DNA from: DATGMP01 sp035293565
GTDB lineage: Bacteria; Pseudomonadota; Alphaproteobacteria; BOG-932; Roseiterribacteraceae
DNA: 20,324 nt
Direction of reading: 5' to 3'
Assembly: GCA_035293565.1 (NCBI GenBank)
Contig: DATGMP010000099.1
Coordinates: 1-20,324, forward strand
Shown here in pieces: positions 7,084-16,394 of the stretch (position 1 is its first letter; each line of letters starts with the position of its first letter). Both the position numbers and the translations under genes were made by a program. The notes under the pieces were generated by a model. The model did no database searches, was not told the origin of the DNA, and saw nothing but the letters and a program-made list of their open reading frames with translations.

Positions 7084-7098
7084 CGCCAGAGCTTGGCG
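7084..7098. terminator. Possible short bidirectional hairpin between convergent genes
   Basis: CGCCA (7084-7088) and TGGCG (7094-7098) form a 5-bp stem in the 25-bp gap between the convergent SDR and hydrolase genes. There is no T-run on either side, so termination activity is doubtful. Confidence 0.2.
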
Positions 7099-7803
7099 TT
7101 ACGCGCGATCCGCCCGCACGATCTCGTCAAAAACGCGCGCCAGATCGGCCGGCCGCGACAGGAACGGCGAGTGGCTGCCGGGCAGGAAGCGAGGCTCCAT
7201 TCCGAAGCGCCGGCGCGCGAGCTTCGCGTGCGGCTCGGGCAGCACGATGTGGTCGTCGCTGCAGGCGACGATGCCCGCGACGCGCTCAGGGTAGGGCGCG
7301 ATCGGCGGAACATTCGCATAGCCCTCGACCCATTGCGGCCTGAGCTTGCCATAGGCCCAGTCGACGATGTCGGCGGGAACGTCGTGATAGAAGGCGTTGG
7401 TCGCGTTCTCGCGCGACATCGTCACCCGCCCCTGTGAATCCGCCACCAGCGAGCGCGAGAAAAGATCGCCGTCGATCGCGGCCATATTCTCCTGCTGCTC
7501 CTCGGCGCTCGTATGCGCGAAACCGGCGCAGAGAAAGATAATCCGGGCTCGCGGGCGCTCCGCCGCGACTCTCGGGACGATGAGACCGCCCATCGAGTGA
7601 CCGACCAGATACGCATCGTCGGCCGCCTTGCCGGCCACCGCCGCGCCCACGGCCTTCACATAGCCGTCGATATAAACGCCCGCCTGATCGACCGGCATGT
7701 CCATGGCGTGGGTCTTGTGCCCGAGCTCTTCGAGCTCCGGCCGCAGCAGATCCCAGCACCAGGCGCCATGCTGGCCGCCATGAACCAAAATGAATTCGGC
7801 CAT
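7099..7803 (-). CDS. Alpha/beta hydrolase (esterase/hydroxynitrile-lyase-like fold)
   Basis: This 234-residue protein starts at the ATG whose codon is 7803-7801, preceded on the minus strand by AAGGGGAAGCGGG, a good ribosome binding site. The frame runs open further upstream, but that extension is arginine-rich and unlike the family. LVHGGQHGAWCWDLL (6-20) carries the oxyanion-hole HG motif. GHSMGG places the nucleophile at Ser70, the acid is Asp183 or Asp184 in CSDDHIV, and GSHSPF gives His211. The catalytic triad is therefore complete. The short form with 'HGAWCW' resembles small alpha/beta hydrolases such as EstC, salicylate-esterase-like and hydroxynitrile-lyase-like enzymes. It is probably a cytoplasmic esterase with an unknown substrate. 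It is transcribed divergently from the MoxR operon. Confidence 0.92.
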   Translation of the reverse strand: MAEFILVHGGQHGAWCWDLLRPELEELGHKTHAMDMPVDQAGVYIDGYVKAVGAAVAGKAADDAYLVGHSMGGLIVPRVAAERPRARIIFLCAGFAHTSAEEQQENMAAIDGDLFSRSLVADSQGRVTMSRENATNAFYHDVPADIVDWAYGKLRPQWVEGYANVPPIAPYPERVAGIVACSDDHIVLPEPHAKLARRRFGMEPRFLPGSHSPFLSRPADLARVFDEIVRADRA

Positions 7804-7934
7804 CCCGCTTCCCCTTGCGATTACCTTGGCATCCATCACGGCCATCCGAGCAAGGACATAGAGCGCGCATATTTCAGAACGGCGCGGTGATCCTTTTGCG
7901 GAGCTTTCTTCGAGCATTCTTCAATCGATGAGGG

Positions 7935-7940
7935 TATAAC
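7935..7940 (+). promoter_or_regulatory. Possible -10 element for the MoxR operon
   Basis: TATAAC lies 33 bp before the first gene of the operon, inside the 169-bp gap between divergent genes. No convincing -35 sits 16-18 bp upstream, so the assignment is weak. Nothing else was recognised in this gap. Confidence 0.25.
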
Positions 7941-7972
7941 GCCGCCTTAGGACCTGACAATAACGGTGGGGG

Positions 7973-8632
7973 ATGCGGCGATCGGCCCGACATCTCGGGA
8001 TGGCGATGCTGTTCGGGCTGGCGGTCGCCGCGACGCCGGCGCTCGGCGAGAGCGCGGCCTCGCATCCGGATCCGGACAAGCTCGCCGCCGACGTGGTCCG
8101 CGCGCTCGATCTGCAGCGCGACCTGATCCGCGACCGGAGCCAGGACAGCCGTTTCAAGCTCGACCTTCCCAACGAGGCGCTCTGGCTCGCCGCGCTGTTG
8201 AGCCTCGCTTTGCTCCTCTACGCCTTTCGCGACATGATTCCGGTTTGGGGCCGCCGCCGCGCGGATGATTGGCTCAGTGCCGGCGCCGGGGCCGGGGCCG
8301 GCCAGAATTCGCGGACGGCCGAGCAAAAGGCGGAGGAAGCCGACGCGCTCGCGCGCGATGGACGGTTTGCCGAAGCGATGCACGCGCTTCTGCTCCAGAG
8401 CGTTATGGAGATCCGCAGTCGGCTCGACGCGCGCATCGCCGATTCGCTCACCAGCCGCGAGATCCTGCGGCGCGTCCGGCTGACGGCTGAGGGCGCAGCC
8501 GCGCTGCGCGAGATCATCCTGTCGGTCGAGTGGACCTATTTCGGCGAGCACCCCGCCGACGCGTCGGACTACGGACGATGCCGGCAGCATTTCGAAGCGC
8601 TGGGCCGCGCGCTGGCGAGCGTCACCGCATGA
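7973..8632 (+). CDS. DUF4129 domain membrane protein, first gene of the MoxR operon
   Basis: The protein has 219 residues. A hydrophobic signal or anchor segment spans about 9-24, and a transmembrane helix at about 69-84 is followed by positively charged GRRRAD, putting the C-terminal part in the cytoplasm. The cytoplasmic domain carries the DUF4129 signature: helices with repeated ADALARDGRFAEAMHALLLQ, then LTSREILRRV (159-168) and VEWTYFGEHPADASDY (185-200). A short Gly-Ala run (residues 103-110) is encoded by a GGGGCC-type repeat and probably forms a flexible linker. GGTGGGGG precedes the ATG. DUF4129 proteins are almost always encoded next to MoxR and DUF58 genes. Their biochemical role is unknown, but the TPR-like helices suggest a docking scaffold. 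The next gene overlaps by an ATGA junction. Confidence 0.85.
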   Translation: MRRSARHLGMAMLFGLAVAATPALGESAASHPDPDKLAADVVRALDLQRDLIRDRSQDSRFKLDLPNEALWLAALLSLALLLYAFRDMIPVWGRRRADDWLSAGAGAGAGQNSRTAEQKAEEADALARDGRFAEAMHALLLQSVMEIRSRLDARIADSLTSREILRRVRLTAEGAAALREIILSVEWTYFGEHPADASDYGRCRQHFEALGRALASVTA

Positions 8633-9835
8633 ACGCGATCTTCTCCCCGCGCCTGCTCGCTATCTGGATCGCCGCGGCGCTGATGACTTTCGCGCTGTCG
8701 GTCTACTTCATGTTGCGCCCGGGCGACACCGGAGCGGAGGGCGATTTCCGCGCTACCAGCTTTTCGCGATCGGCGATCGGCTATGCGGGACTAGCCGAGA
8801 TGCTGAACCGGCTGGGCATCGAAACGGTTAAGAGCCAGTACGACTCGCTGAGCAAAGTCGGACCGGGCGGCTTGCTGGTTCTTGCCGAACCGCCGCCCAT
8901 GGGTCCGATCGATTCGAGGTTTGCCGGCCTGCTAGAGGCCAAATCGGTATTGGTGATCCTGCCCAAATGGCAGGGCGAGCAGAGCAAGGACGATCACCGC
9001 TGGATCGAAGCCGTCCATCTCGCATCGGCGGCGGACGCCGAGGCCACGATCGACTTCATGGTCGGCCAAAGCAAGATCGTGCGCACGGACACGGCGCCCC
9101 ATTGGGACAAGAACGAGCTCGGCCCGACGCCCAAACTGACCGAGCCGGTTCAGGTCATGAAATCCGACCGGCTTCGCCCCATTCTCGCCAGCGGCGATGA
9201 GATGCTGATCGGCGAATACAAGATCGGCAAACGGCGCATCTGGATCGTCAGCGATCCGGACGCGATCGATAATCACGGCCTCGCCGTCGCCGGCAATCCG
9301 GGCTTCGCGCTGGCGCTGATCGACGCGCTCACGGGGCATAAAGGTCGCGTGGTGTTCGACGAGACGATTCACGGCTATGTCGCGACGCCGCCCTCGCCTT
9401 TCACGCTGCTGTTCAAATTTCCGTACGTGATCGTGACCGCCCTTGGGGCTGCCGCGCTTCTGCTGCTGCTGTGGGGCACCACCGGCCGGTTCGGCGCGCC
9501 CGAGACAACTGCGCCGGCCTTGGCTGCGGGCAAGCAGGGGCTGATCGAAAACGCGGCGCGGCTCATCGCATCGACGGGCCATTTCCGAAGCGTCACGCAA
9601 CGCTATGTCCGCGCGACGATCCGCGATACCGCGCGGCAGCTCCATGCGCCGAGACAGTTCGACGATCGTGGGCTGGTCGCATGGCTGGAGAGGGTCGGTC
9701 AAGCCCGCGGCGTGCCGACCGATCTCGCCGAAATCGCGCGCAAGGCCGCGATGCTGTCGGACGCGCTCGAACCGGATCGCGCGTCGCTCGCCGAGCTCGC
9801 GCAAAACATCCATCGCTGGAAGACGGAGATCATGA

Positions 9836-10788
<953 letters not shown>

Positions 10789-10792
<4 letters not shown>

Positions 10793-12102
10793 GCAAGCCG
10801 ACGCGCCGCGCGATTTTGATCTTCGCGATCGGCGTTCCGATCGCGATCCTGATGCTGGCGTACGACAAGACGCTCTGGCCCTTCTCGCTCGACGCGGGCG
10901 CGCTCGTGCTGATCGCGATGGCGAGCGATTGGGCGATCGGATTTCCGAAGCGGCTCCTTGAGGTCGATTTCGCCTTGCCGGAACGGCTCTTGGTCGGCGA
11001 AGCCGATTTTGCCGTCGCGTCGGTTCGACCCACTCGACATCGTCTCGCGACCCGGTTCGACCTTCTTCTGGAGCAGACCGGCGAAATCGAACCGCCGGCG
11101 CCTGTAGCCATCACGCTTCGCCCTGGCGAGAGCGCGCGAAGGGAGCTTCGTTTACTGCCGACACGGCGCGGCATCGTGCGGATCGAGGCGCTTTGGATCC
11201 GCTGGAAAGGGCCGATCGGATTGGTGGAGACCGTGCGTCGGATCGGCGTCGGGCAATCGGTTCCGGTGGTCCCGAATGTGAGGGCCGTTCAGCGCGCGGC
11301 GATCCGCTTCTTCTCCCGCGACGCCGTCTTGGGCAACAAGGCGCAGCACCAATCGGGCGAAGGATCGGAGTTCAAGGCGCTGCGCGAATACATGGCCGGG
11401 CTCGACAGCCGCACGATCGACTGGAAACATTCCGCCCGCCACAAGAAGCTCCTCTCCAAGGAGTTCGAGACCGAGCGCAACCATCACATCATCCTCGCCT
11501 TCGATACCGGCTATCTGATGGCCGAGCCGGTGGACGGACTCGCGCGATTGGACCACGCGATCAATGCCGGGCTGCTGCTCGCCTGGATCTCGCTGCGCTC
11601 GGGCGATCTGGTCGGGACCTACGGGTTCGACGCGATCGCGCGCCAGTATCAAGGACCGCTCCACGGCGCGCGGAGCTTCGCGCGAATCCAGCAGGCGACG
11701 GCGGAGCTCGATTATCATGCGGAAGAGACGAACTTCACGCTGGGCCTGGCCGAGCTCACGATCCGGCTGAAGCGCCGCGCCCTCGTCATCCTGTTCACCG
11801 ATTTCGTCGATACCGTGACCGCGGAACTGCTCATTGAAAGCCTCGAGCGCATGGCGAGCCGTCATGTCGTCGTCTTCGTGACGCTGCGGGATTCGCTGCT
11901 CGAGAACACGATCGACGCCGCGCCCGACGGATTCGACTCGGTGGCCAAGGCGGTCGTCGGGCATGATCTGCTACGCGAGCGTAATGTCGTGCTCGAAAGG
12001 CTGGACCGACTCGGCATTCATTGCCTGGACGTCGCGAGCGGCGGTCTCTCGGTCGCGCTGGTGAATCGCTATCTCGCGGTCAAGGAGCGCGGCCTCATAT
12101 GA
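10789..12102 (+). CDS. DUF58 domain protein (vWA-like), MoxR partner
   Basis: This 437-residue protein has two N-terminal hydrophobic helices (about 8-24 and 35-48) anchoring it in the inner membrane. The DUF58 signature follows at about 192-228: GSEFKALREYMAGLDSRTID, then WKHSARHKKLLSKEFETER. Next comes a vWA-like core beginning HHIILAFDTGYLM (a degenerate MIDAS, DTG rather than DxSxS), and later a VILFTDF strand. DUF58 proteins are the standard partners of MoxR ATPases and are thought to be chaperone clients or adapters; their own activity is unproven. The start ATG overlaps the MoxR stop (ATGA at 10789-10792), and its own stop overlaps the next start (12099-12102). Both junctions indicate coupled translation. 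Confidence 0.93.
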
Positions 12103-13118
12103 GCGGCGCTACCGAAACCGAGGGTCTTCGGCTCAAGAGCAGCGAATTCCGCAAGGCGCGCGAGGCGAGCTGGCGCGATCTCGAATCGCTGATCGCGCGC
12201 GCCGAGAAAAAAGGCGCGCGGTCGTTATCGGCGGAGGAGCTGCAGCGGCTTCCGCTTCTCTACCGCGCGACGCTGTCCTCGCTGTCGGTCGCCCGGAGCG
12301 TAGCACTGGATCGCAATCTCCTTCTCTATCTCGAGAATCTGGCGCTGCGCGCGTTCCTGGTCGTCTATGCGCCGCATGCGCGGCAGCTCGAAAGCGTCGT
12401 CGATTTCCTGCTTCGCGGATTTCCCGCCGCGGTTCGCCGGGCGCGCTGGCATTTTCTGATCGCGCTGCTGCTGCAGATCGTGGGCGGGGTCGCGGGCTAT
12501 CTTCTGACGATCGCGGACGAAAGCTGGTTCACCGCGATCGTGCCCGCTTCGCTCGCCGGCGATCGCGGGCCATCGAGCACGCATGACAGCCTCTACAACG
12601 ACGAGATTCACGCGCCCTGGCCCGGCTTTGCCGAATCCTTCGCGCTGACGGCGAACTTCCTGTTCAGCCACAACACGGTGGTCGGCATCCTCATCTTCAG
12701 CCTCGGCGTCGCGGCTGGGGCGCCGAGCGTCCTGCTGCTGATCTATCAGGGGCTGATCATGGGCGCCTTTCTGGCGCTGCACGCCGACCGTGGTCTGCTC
12801 GTCGAGATACTGGGCTGGCTCTCGATCCACGGAATCACCGAGATCACCGCCATCACCCTCTGCGGCGCAGGCGGTTTGCTGATCGCCGACAAGATCCTTT
12901 TCCCCGGCCGCCATTCCCGCCTCGACACGGTGGCGCGCGAAGGACGCGCGGCGGCGCAGATCGCGATCGGCGCCATCCCGTTGCTTTTCGTGGCCGGCAT
13001 TCTGGAAGGCGGGTTCCGCCAGCTCGTGCAGAGCACCGCCTGGCGGTTCGCGATCGGCGGGACGAGCGGTCTCCTATGGCTCGCCTATTTCATGCTGTCG
13101 GGACGACGTGCGCGATGA
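12099..13118 (+). CDS. SpoIIM (stage II sporulation protein M)-like integral membrane protein
   Basis: This 339-residue protein has a cytoplasmic helical N-terminus (about 1-115) and then several membrane helices at roughly 117-137, 186-205, 208-227, 235-262, 286-303 and 319-334. The motif LSIHGITEITAITLCGAGGL (241-260) with the HGxxE core is typical of the SpoIIM/DUF95 family. In Bacillus, SpoIIM belongs to a peptidoglycan-remodelling complex. In non-sporulating Proteobacteria such as this, the family is found with MoxR/DUF58 operons and its role is unknown. The HGxxE glutamate in a membrane helix hints at channel or transport-type activity, but that is speculation. Overlaps of 4 bp at each end tie it to DUF58 and RDD. 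Confidence 0.9.
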   Translation: MSGATETEGLRLKSSEFRKAREASWRDLESLIARAEKKGARSLSAEELQRLPLLYRATLSSLSVARSVALDRNLLLYLENLALRAFLVVYAPHARQLESVVDFLLRGFPAAVRRARWHFLIALLLQIVGGVAGYLLTIADESWFTAIVPASLAGDRGPSSTHDSLYNDEIHAPWPGFAESFALTANFLFSHNTVVGILIFSLGVAAGAPSVLLLIYQGLIMGAFLALHADRGLLVEILGWLSIHGITEITAITLCGAGGLLIADKILFPGRHSRLDTVAREGRAAAQIAIGAIPLLFVAGILEGGFRQLVQSTAWRFAIGGTSGLLWLAYFMLSGRRAR

Positions 13119-14050
13119 CGGCCCAGAGCTGGGAACGCGCATCGGAATTTCTCGAAGGCGGCCGCCGGCGGCGGCGCGACATCGTCACGCCGGAAGGAGT
13201 CTCGCTGCCCTTCGATCTCGCCGATTATGGCGAGCGCGCCGTCGCTTTCGTGCTGGACGTGGTTTTCCAGAACGTGATCACGATGGTGCTGTTGCTCGTC
13301 GCGATCTTCGCCTTCTTCGGAGGCCACAAGGCGTTCAGCGACATCGCCGGCCCGGTGATGATCGCGATCACGCTGTTCACGGCCTTCCTGGTGCGCAATT
13401 TCTATTTCATCCATTTCGAGCTGTCCTGGCAGGGCGCCACGCCCGGGAAGCGAATCATAGGAATCAGGGTGGCGGACCGACATGGGGGTCCGCTTCGGCC
13501 CGCCGCGATCGTCGCGCGCAATCTGACGCGTGAAATCGAGATGTTCCTGCCGCTCAGCCTTCTGTCGGGCCTGGGAGAGGGAAGCGGCGTCTGGCAGAAG
13601 CTGTCGCTCGGCGTCTGGTTCACACTCTTCCTGCTGCTGCCGCTTTTCAATCGCGACCGCATGCGCGCCGGCGACCTGATCGCGGGCACGACGGTGATCG
13701 CCGTGCCGAAGCGCATCCTGCTGGCCGACCTCGTCGAACGCGCCGCCCGCTATGCCTTCAGCGACCGGCAGCTCGGCGCCTATGGCGCCTTCGAGCTGCA
13801 GGTGCTGGAGGAATTGCTGCGGCGGCCGAATGCGCCGGACGCCGAGCGTCTGCGCCGCGAAGTGTGCGACAAGATCTGCCGAAAGATCGAATGGCCCGAG
13901 CCGATCGCCTCGACCGATTGCGCCGCCTTCCTCCGCGACTTCTACACCGCCGAGCGCAACCACCTGGAGCGCGAGCAGCTCTATGGACGGCATCGGGCCG
14001 ACAAGGATGCCGCGGCGGAGAGGGCAGGCGGGTTAGACGCGCGGAACTAG
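13115..14050 (+). CDS. RDD family membrane protein with C-terminal helical extension
   Basis: This 311-residue protein carries RDD-family features: Arg41 and Asp48 in ERAVAFVLDVV, the loop GATPGKRIIGIRVADRHG (107-124), and DRMRAGDLIAGTTVI (181-195). Hydrophobic helices lie at about 45-68, 78-97 and 162-178. After the RDD core an unusual charged helical stretch of about 100 residues follows (DRQLGAYGAFELQVLEELLR, then an EVCDKICRKIEWP segment and an FLRDFYTAERNHLE helix), presumably cytoplasmic. RDD proteins are proposed ion or small-solute transporters, but most, including this type, are uncharacterised. It is the last gene of the operon. Its start overlaps the SpoIIM stop by ATGA. The palindromic repeat at 14064-14150 lies just after its stop and could act as a transcript 3' end. 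Confidence 0.88.
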   Translation: MTAQSWERASEFLEGGRRRRRDIVTPEGVSLPFDLADYGERAVAFVLDVVFQNVITMVLLLVAIFAFFGGHKAFSDIAGPVMIAITLFTAFLVRNFYFIHFELSWQGATPGKRIIGIRVADRHGGPLRPAAIVARNLTREIEMFLPLSLLSGLGEGSGVWQKLSLGVWFTLFLLLPLFNRDRMRAGDLIAGTTVIAVPKRILLADLVERAARYAFSDRQLGAYGAFELQVLEELLRRPNAPDAERLRREVCDKICRKIEWPEPIASTDCAAFLRDFYTAERNHLEREQLYGRHRADKDAAAERAGGLDARN

Positions 14051-14063
14051 CGGATCGCGTTTT

Positions 14064-14150
14064 GTCATTGCGAGGAGCGTGGCGACGCGGCAATCCAAAG
14101 CAGCTAGCTAGCGCTGAAATCCTGGATTGCTTCGCTTCGCTCGCAATGAC
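14064..14150. repeat. REP-like palindromic intergenic repeat
   Basis: The outer arms GTCATTGCGAG (14064-14074) and CTCGCAATGAC (14140-14150) are perfect inverted repeats. Inner arms CAATCCA (14091-14097) and TGGATTG (14123-14129) also pair, leaving CTAGCTAG near the centre. In translation one strand reads VIASEAKQSR...RHAPRNDK, the well-known signature of a dispersed bacterial repeat, which causes spurious ORF calls here. It sits between the convergent RDD and membrane-protein genes and can fold into a long hairpin, so it may terminate transcription or stabilise 3' ends. Copy number elsewhere cannot be judged from one window. Confidence 0.88.
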
Positions 14151-14164
14151 GAAGAAAGGAGCAC

Positions 14165-14914
14165 CTAATCGAACACGGCGGCGATGCGGTCGATGTCGAC
14201 GCCTTCCTTGGCGGAGCGCAAATCGTGATAGGCGACGACCACGACGACTGCCTGATAGGCCCCGATGATGACCTGAACCACGAAGGCAGGCAGAGACCCG
14301 ATGACGGTACCGAAAATTCCGCGGAAGATCCCGCCGGCGATGGCATTGAGAATTCCGCCGACGACCGCCACTACGAGATAGAGCCCTAAAATCTGCCAGC
14401 GGTGACCTTTGGTCAGCTGCGCGCTTCGTTCTAAGCTTCCAAATACTGGAGCGCTCTCGACGACGCAGGCTGGAATCGCCAGGTACCACCTGGTCAGGAG
14501 CATGAAGCCGGGAACGACCAGCAGAACGAACCCGATGACGATGCCGAATGCCATGACAATCGCCAGGCCGATTACCGGCAGGAATCGCACCAAGCCTTTG
14601 CTCAGCGACTCCCCGATCGAGATCGGCCGTCCGCGCATGCTCTGAAACGCGGCGTGGATCACGACGACCTGGCTGAGTGCCGCCAAGAGTATCGTGATGA
14701 TGCCGGAGAAGATGAGCGGGCCAGCCATCCTATGAAGGTCGGGTCTCGGTCCAGCGAAACTTGCGCCCACAAGGAGTAGCGGCAGGAAGGGGACGCCCAC
14801 AATGATCGCGATCTTTACGATATTCCGCGAAGTAATCGTCAGCGCCCGGCTCAAGACCCGGCCGATGCGGAACTCGCCTGCGGGCTCCAGGATCGGAGCA
14901 GAGATGTCTGTCAT
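14165..14914 (-). CDS. Multi-pass membrane protein of unknown function
   Basis: This 249-residue protein has about six hydrophobic segments at roughly 33-53, 67-88, 110-124, 125-140, 176-198 and 207-230. The cytoplasmic stretch LERSAQLTKGHRWQILGLYL (161-180) after an IPACVVE turn is reminiscent of the membrane domain of glycerophosphoryl diester phosphodiesterase-like and DUF975/YciC-like proteins, which read 'A.V.E.....AL.RS..LT.G..W...G'. I cannot assign a specific function. A strong GGGGGAGGG precedes the ATG at 14914. The C-terminus ends ten or so bases before the REP-like repeat. On the same strand, the pentapeptide gene ends 92 bp upstream. Confidence 0.8.
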   Translation of the reverse strand: MTDISAPILEPAGEFRIGRVLSRALTITSRNIVKIAIIVGVPFLPLLLVGASFAGPRPDLHRMAGPLIFSGIITILLAALSQVVVIHAAFQSMRGRPISIGESLSKGLVRFLPVIGLAIVMAFGIVIGFVLLVVPGFMLLTRWYLAIPACVVESAPVFGSLERSAQLTKGHRWQILGLYLVVAVVGGILNAIAGGIFRGIFGTVIGSLPAFVVQVIIGAYQAVVVVVAYHDLRSAKEGVDIDRIAAVFD

Positions 14915-14949
14915 GGGTCGCCCTCCCCCTTCATGTCGGCGTGGATCAG

Positions 14950-14981
14950 CCGGTTTTTGTAACTATAGCGTGCAGAACCGG
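14950..14981. promoter_or_regulatory. Inverted repeat flanking a -10-like element before the membrane-protein gene
   Basis: CCGGTT (14950-14955) and AACCGG (14976-14981) are perfect inverted repeats around a 20-bp spacer. The spacer holds TATAGT on the minus strand (plus coordinates 14962-14967), a possible -10 for the downstream membrane-protein gene. No -35 was found. It could equally be a weak hairpin ending the pentapeptide transcript. Confidence 0.25.
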
Positions 14982-15006
14982 AATCGGGGAGAAGAATTCG
15001 CAGCTG

Positions 15007-16290
15007 TCAGGCGCTAATTGCGGTCGGCGGCAGATGGAGGCCGATCGCCTCGTCGAGCTTGGCCAGGTTGAACTTGGCCTCGCGGATGTCGGCTCCGGTG
15101 AAATTCGATTCGCCGAGATCGGCGCCCGTGAGCACCGCGCGGACGAGCTTGGCTCCGGAGAAATCGGCGAAGCGCGCCTCGACATCGTTGAGGCGGCTCG
15201 GGAAAAAGCGTCCCGAGCCGAAGGGGAGCGCGGAGAGATCGGCGCCGGCAAACTTCGCCTTGTTGAGCTTCGCCGATTTGAGATTGGCGCCCCTCAAATC
15301 CGCGTTCGTGAAATCGCAATAGCGCAGATCCGCCCCCTCGAAGCAGGCGCCTTGGAGCGACGCGCCCGAAAGGTCCAGGCCGACCAGAACGGCGCCGTTC
15401 GCCTTCAGGCCGGTCAGGATCTGCCCGGCCAGAGAGTCGGACTTGCGCAGATCGAAGCCGCTGACGTCGAGCGGCGTGCCCTCGGCGCCATTGGAGGCAA
15501 CGAATTTGGCGTGGCGCTGCAGCAGAATTTGAATCATCGCCGGCAGTCCATCCATCGATTTGCCGACAGCCTTCTCGTCCATACGGCCCGACATGTCGGT
15601 GCCGTTGGTCTCGGCCATCATGATCTTCACGTTGGCCATGACCGTGTTCTTCAGGCTGGCGCCGCGCAGATCGGCGCCCTGAAGATCGGAGCCTTCAAGA
15701 TTGGCGCCGTCGAGCACCGCGCTGCGCAGATCGGCGCGAACCAGCGAACAATTCTTCATCACCGCATCGGTGAAGTCGGTCTGGAAACCGATGGCGCCGG
15801 CCATCTTGGCCTCGGTCAGATTGGCGCGGACCATGGTGGCGCCGGCCATGTCGTGGGCCTCGTCGACGGTGACCATCTTCAGCTCGCCGCCGATCGTCTT
15901 CTGGGCGATCGAGCCGTCGCGCATGTCGGCCCTGGACAGGTCGGCATCGGTCAGGTCGGCGCCGCGGAGGCTCGCGCCCCGGAGATCGACGCGCTGCAAA
16001 TTCGCGCCGCGCAGGTTCGAGCGGCCAAGGTTGACGCAGAACAGGATGCTGTTCTTGAAGTTCGTCGCCACCAGGCTGGCGCCGGCCAGGCTCGCCCCCG
16101 TGAGGTCGAGATCGGAGAGGTTCCGACCCGAGAGATCGAGCCCGGACATATCGCGCTTGACCAAGAGCGCTCGCTGGCCGCCCGGACGGCCGGCGAGGAA
16201 CGCCTCGTGCTTCGCCATGATCTCGTCGAGCTCGGCCTGTGTCGTCGGCGTGCGGCTCCACGGCATGCGGCTGTCATAGGCCTGAAACAT
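15007..16290 (-). CDS. Pentapeptide repeat protein with two repeat blocks
   Basis: From the ATG at 16290 the protein has 427 residues; an in-frame GTG at 16320 is an alternative that adds 10. The A(D/N)LxG-type repeat forms two blocks, about 48-235 and 275-413, each predicted to fold as a right-handed quadrilateral beta-helix. The break (236-274) is helical and contains a second copy of the leader module: HEAFLAGRPGG (28-38) before block one corresponds to HAKFVASNGAE (260-270) before block two. There is no signal peptide, so it is probably cytosolic. Pentapeptide proteins include DNA-gyrase protectors (Qnr, MfpA) and secreted effectors, but this longer two-module form fits neither well and its role is unknown. 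It is not obviously coupled to its neighbours; 104 bp separate it from clpA upstream on the same strand. Confidence 0.9.
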   Translation of the reverse strand: MFQAYDSRMPWSRTPTTQAELDEIMAKHEAFLAGRPGGQRALLVKRDMSGLDLSGRNLSDLDLTGASLAGASLVATNFKNSILFCVNLGRSNLRGANLQRVDLRGASLRGADLTDADLSRADMRDGSIAQKTIGGELKMVTVDEAHDMAGATMVRANLTEAKMAGAIGFQTDFTDAVMKNCSLVRADLRSAVLDGANLEGSDLQGADLRGASLKNTVMANVKIMMAETNGTDMSGRMDEKAVGKSMDGLPAMIQILLQRHAKFVASNGAEGTPLDVSGFDLRKSDSLAGQILTGLKANGAVLVGLDLSGASLQGACFEGADLRYCDFTNADLRGANLKSAKLNKAKFAGADLSALPFGSGRFFPSRLNDVEARFADFSGAKLVRAVLTGADLGESNFTGADIREAKFNLAKLDEAIGLHLPPTAISA

Positions 16291-16394
16291 GCGTCCTGTC
16301 GCGAATTCGCGAGCCACCACCCGACCCGCCAGCCGCGAACTATCGTCGGGCGACGGTTAACGACCTGATAAATCGAGAAAAGGCGCCCGCTGGA

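Noticed and set aside
13758..14489. Minus-strand frame containing VIASEAKQSR...RHAPRNDK
   Set aside because: This is the translated REP-like repeat plus shadow sequence from both neighbours, not a gene.
14941..16368. 475-codon plus-strand frame opposite the pentapeptide gene, with regular 'IGA/RAxEIGA' repetition
   Set aside because: The apparent periodicity is the reverse complement of the pentapeptide repeat codons. The minus-strand product is a clear pentapeptide protein.
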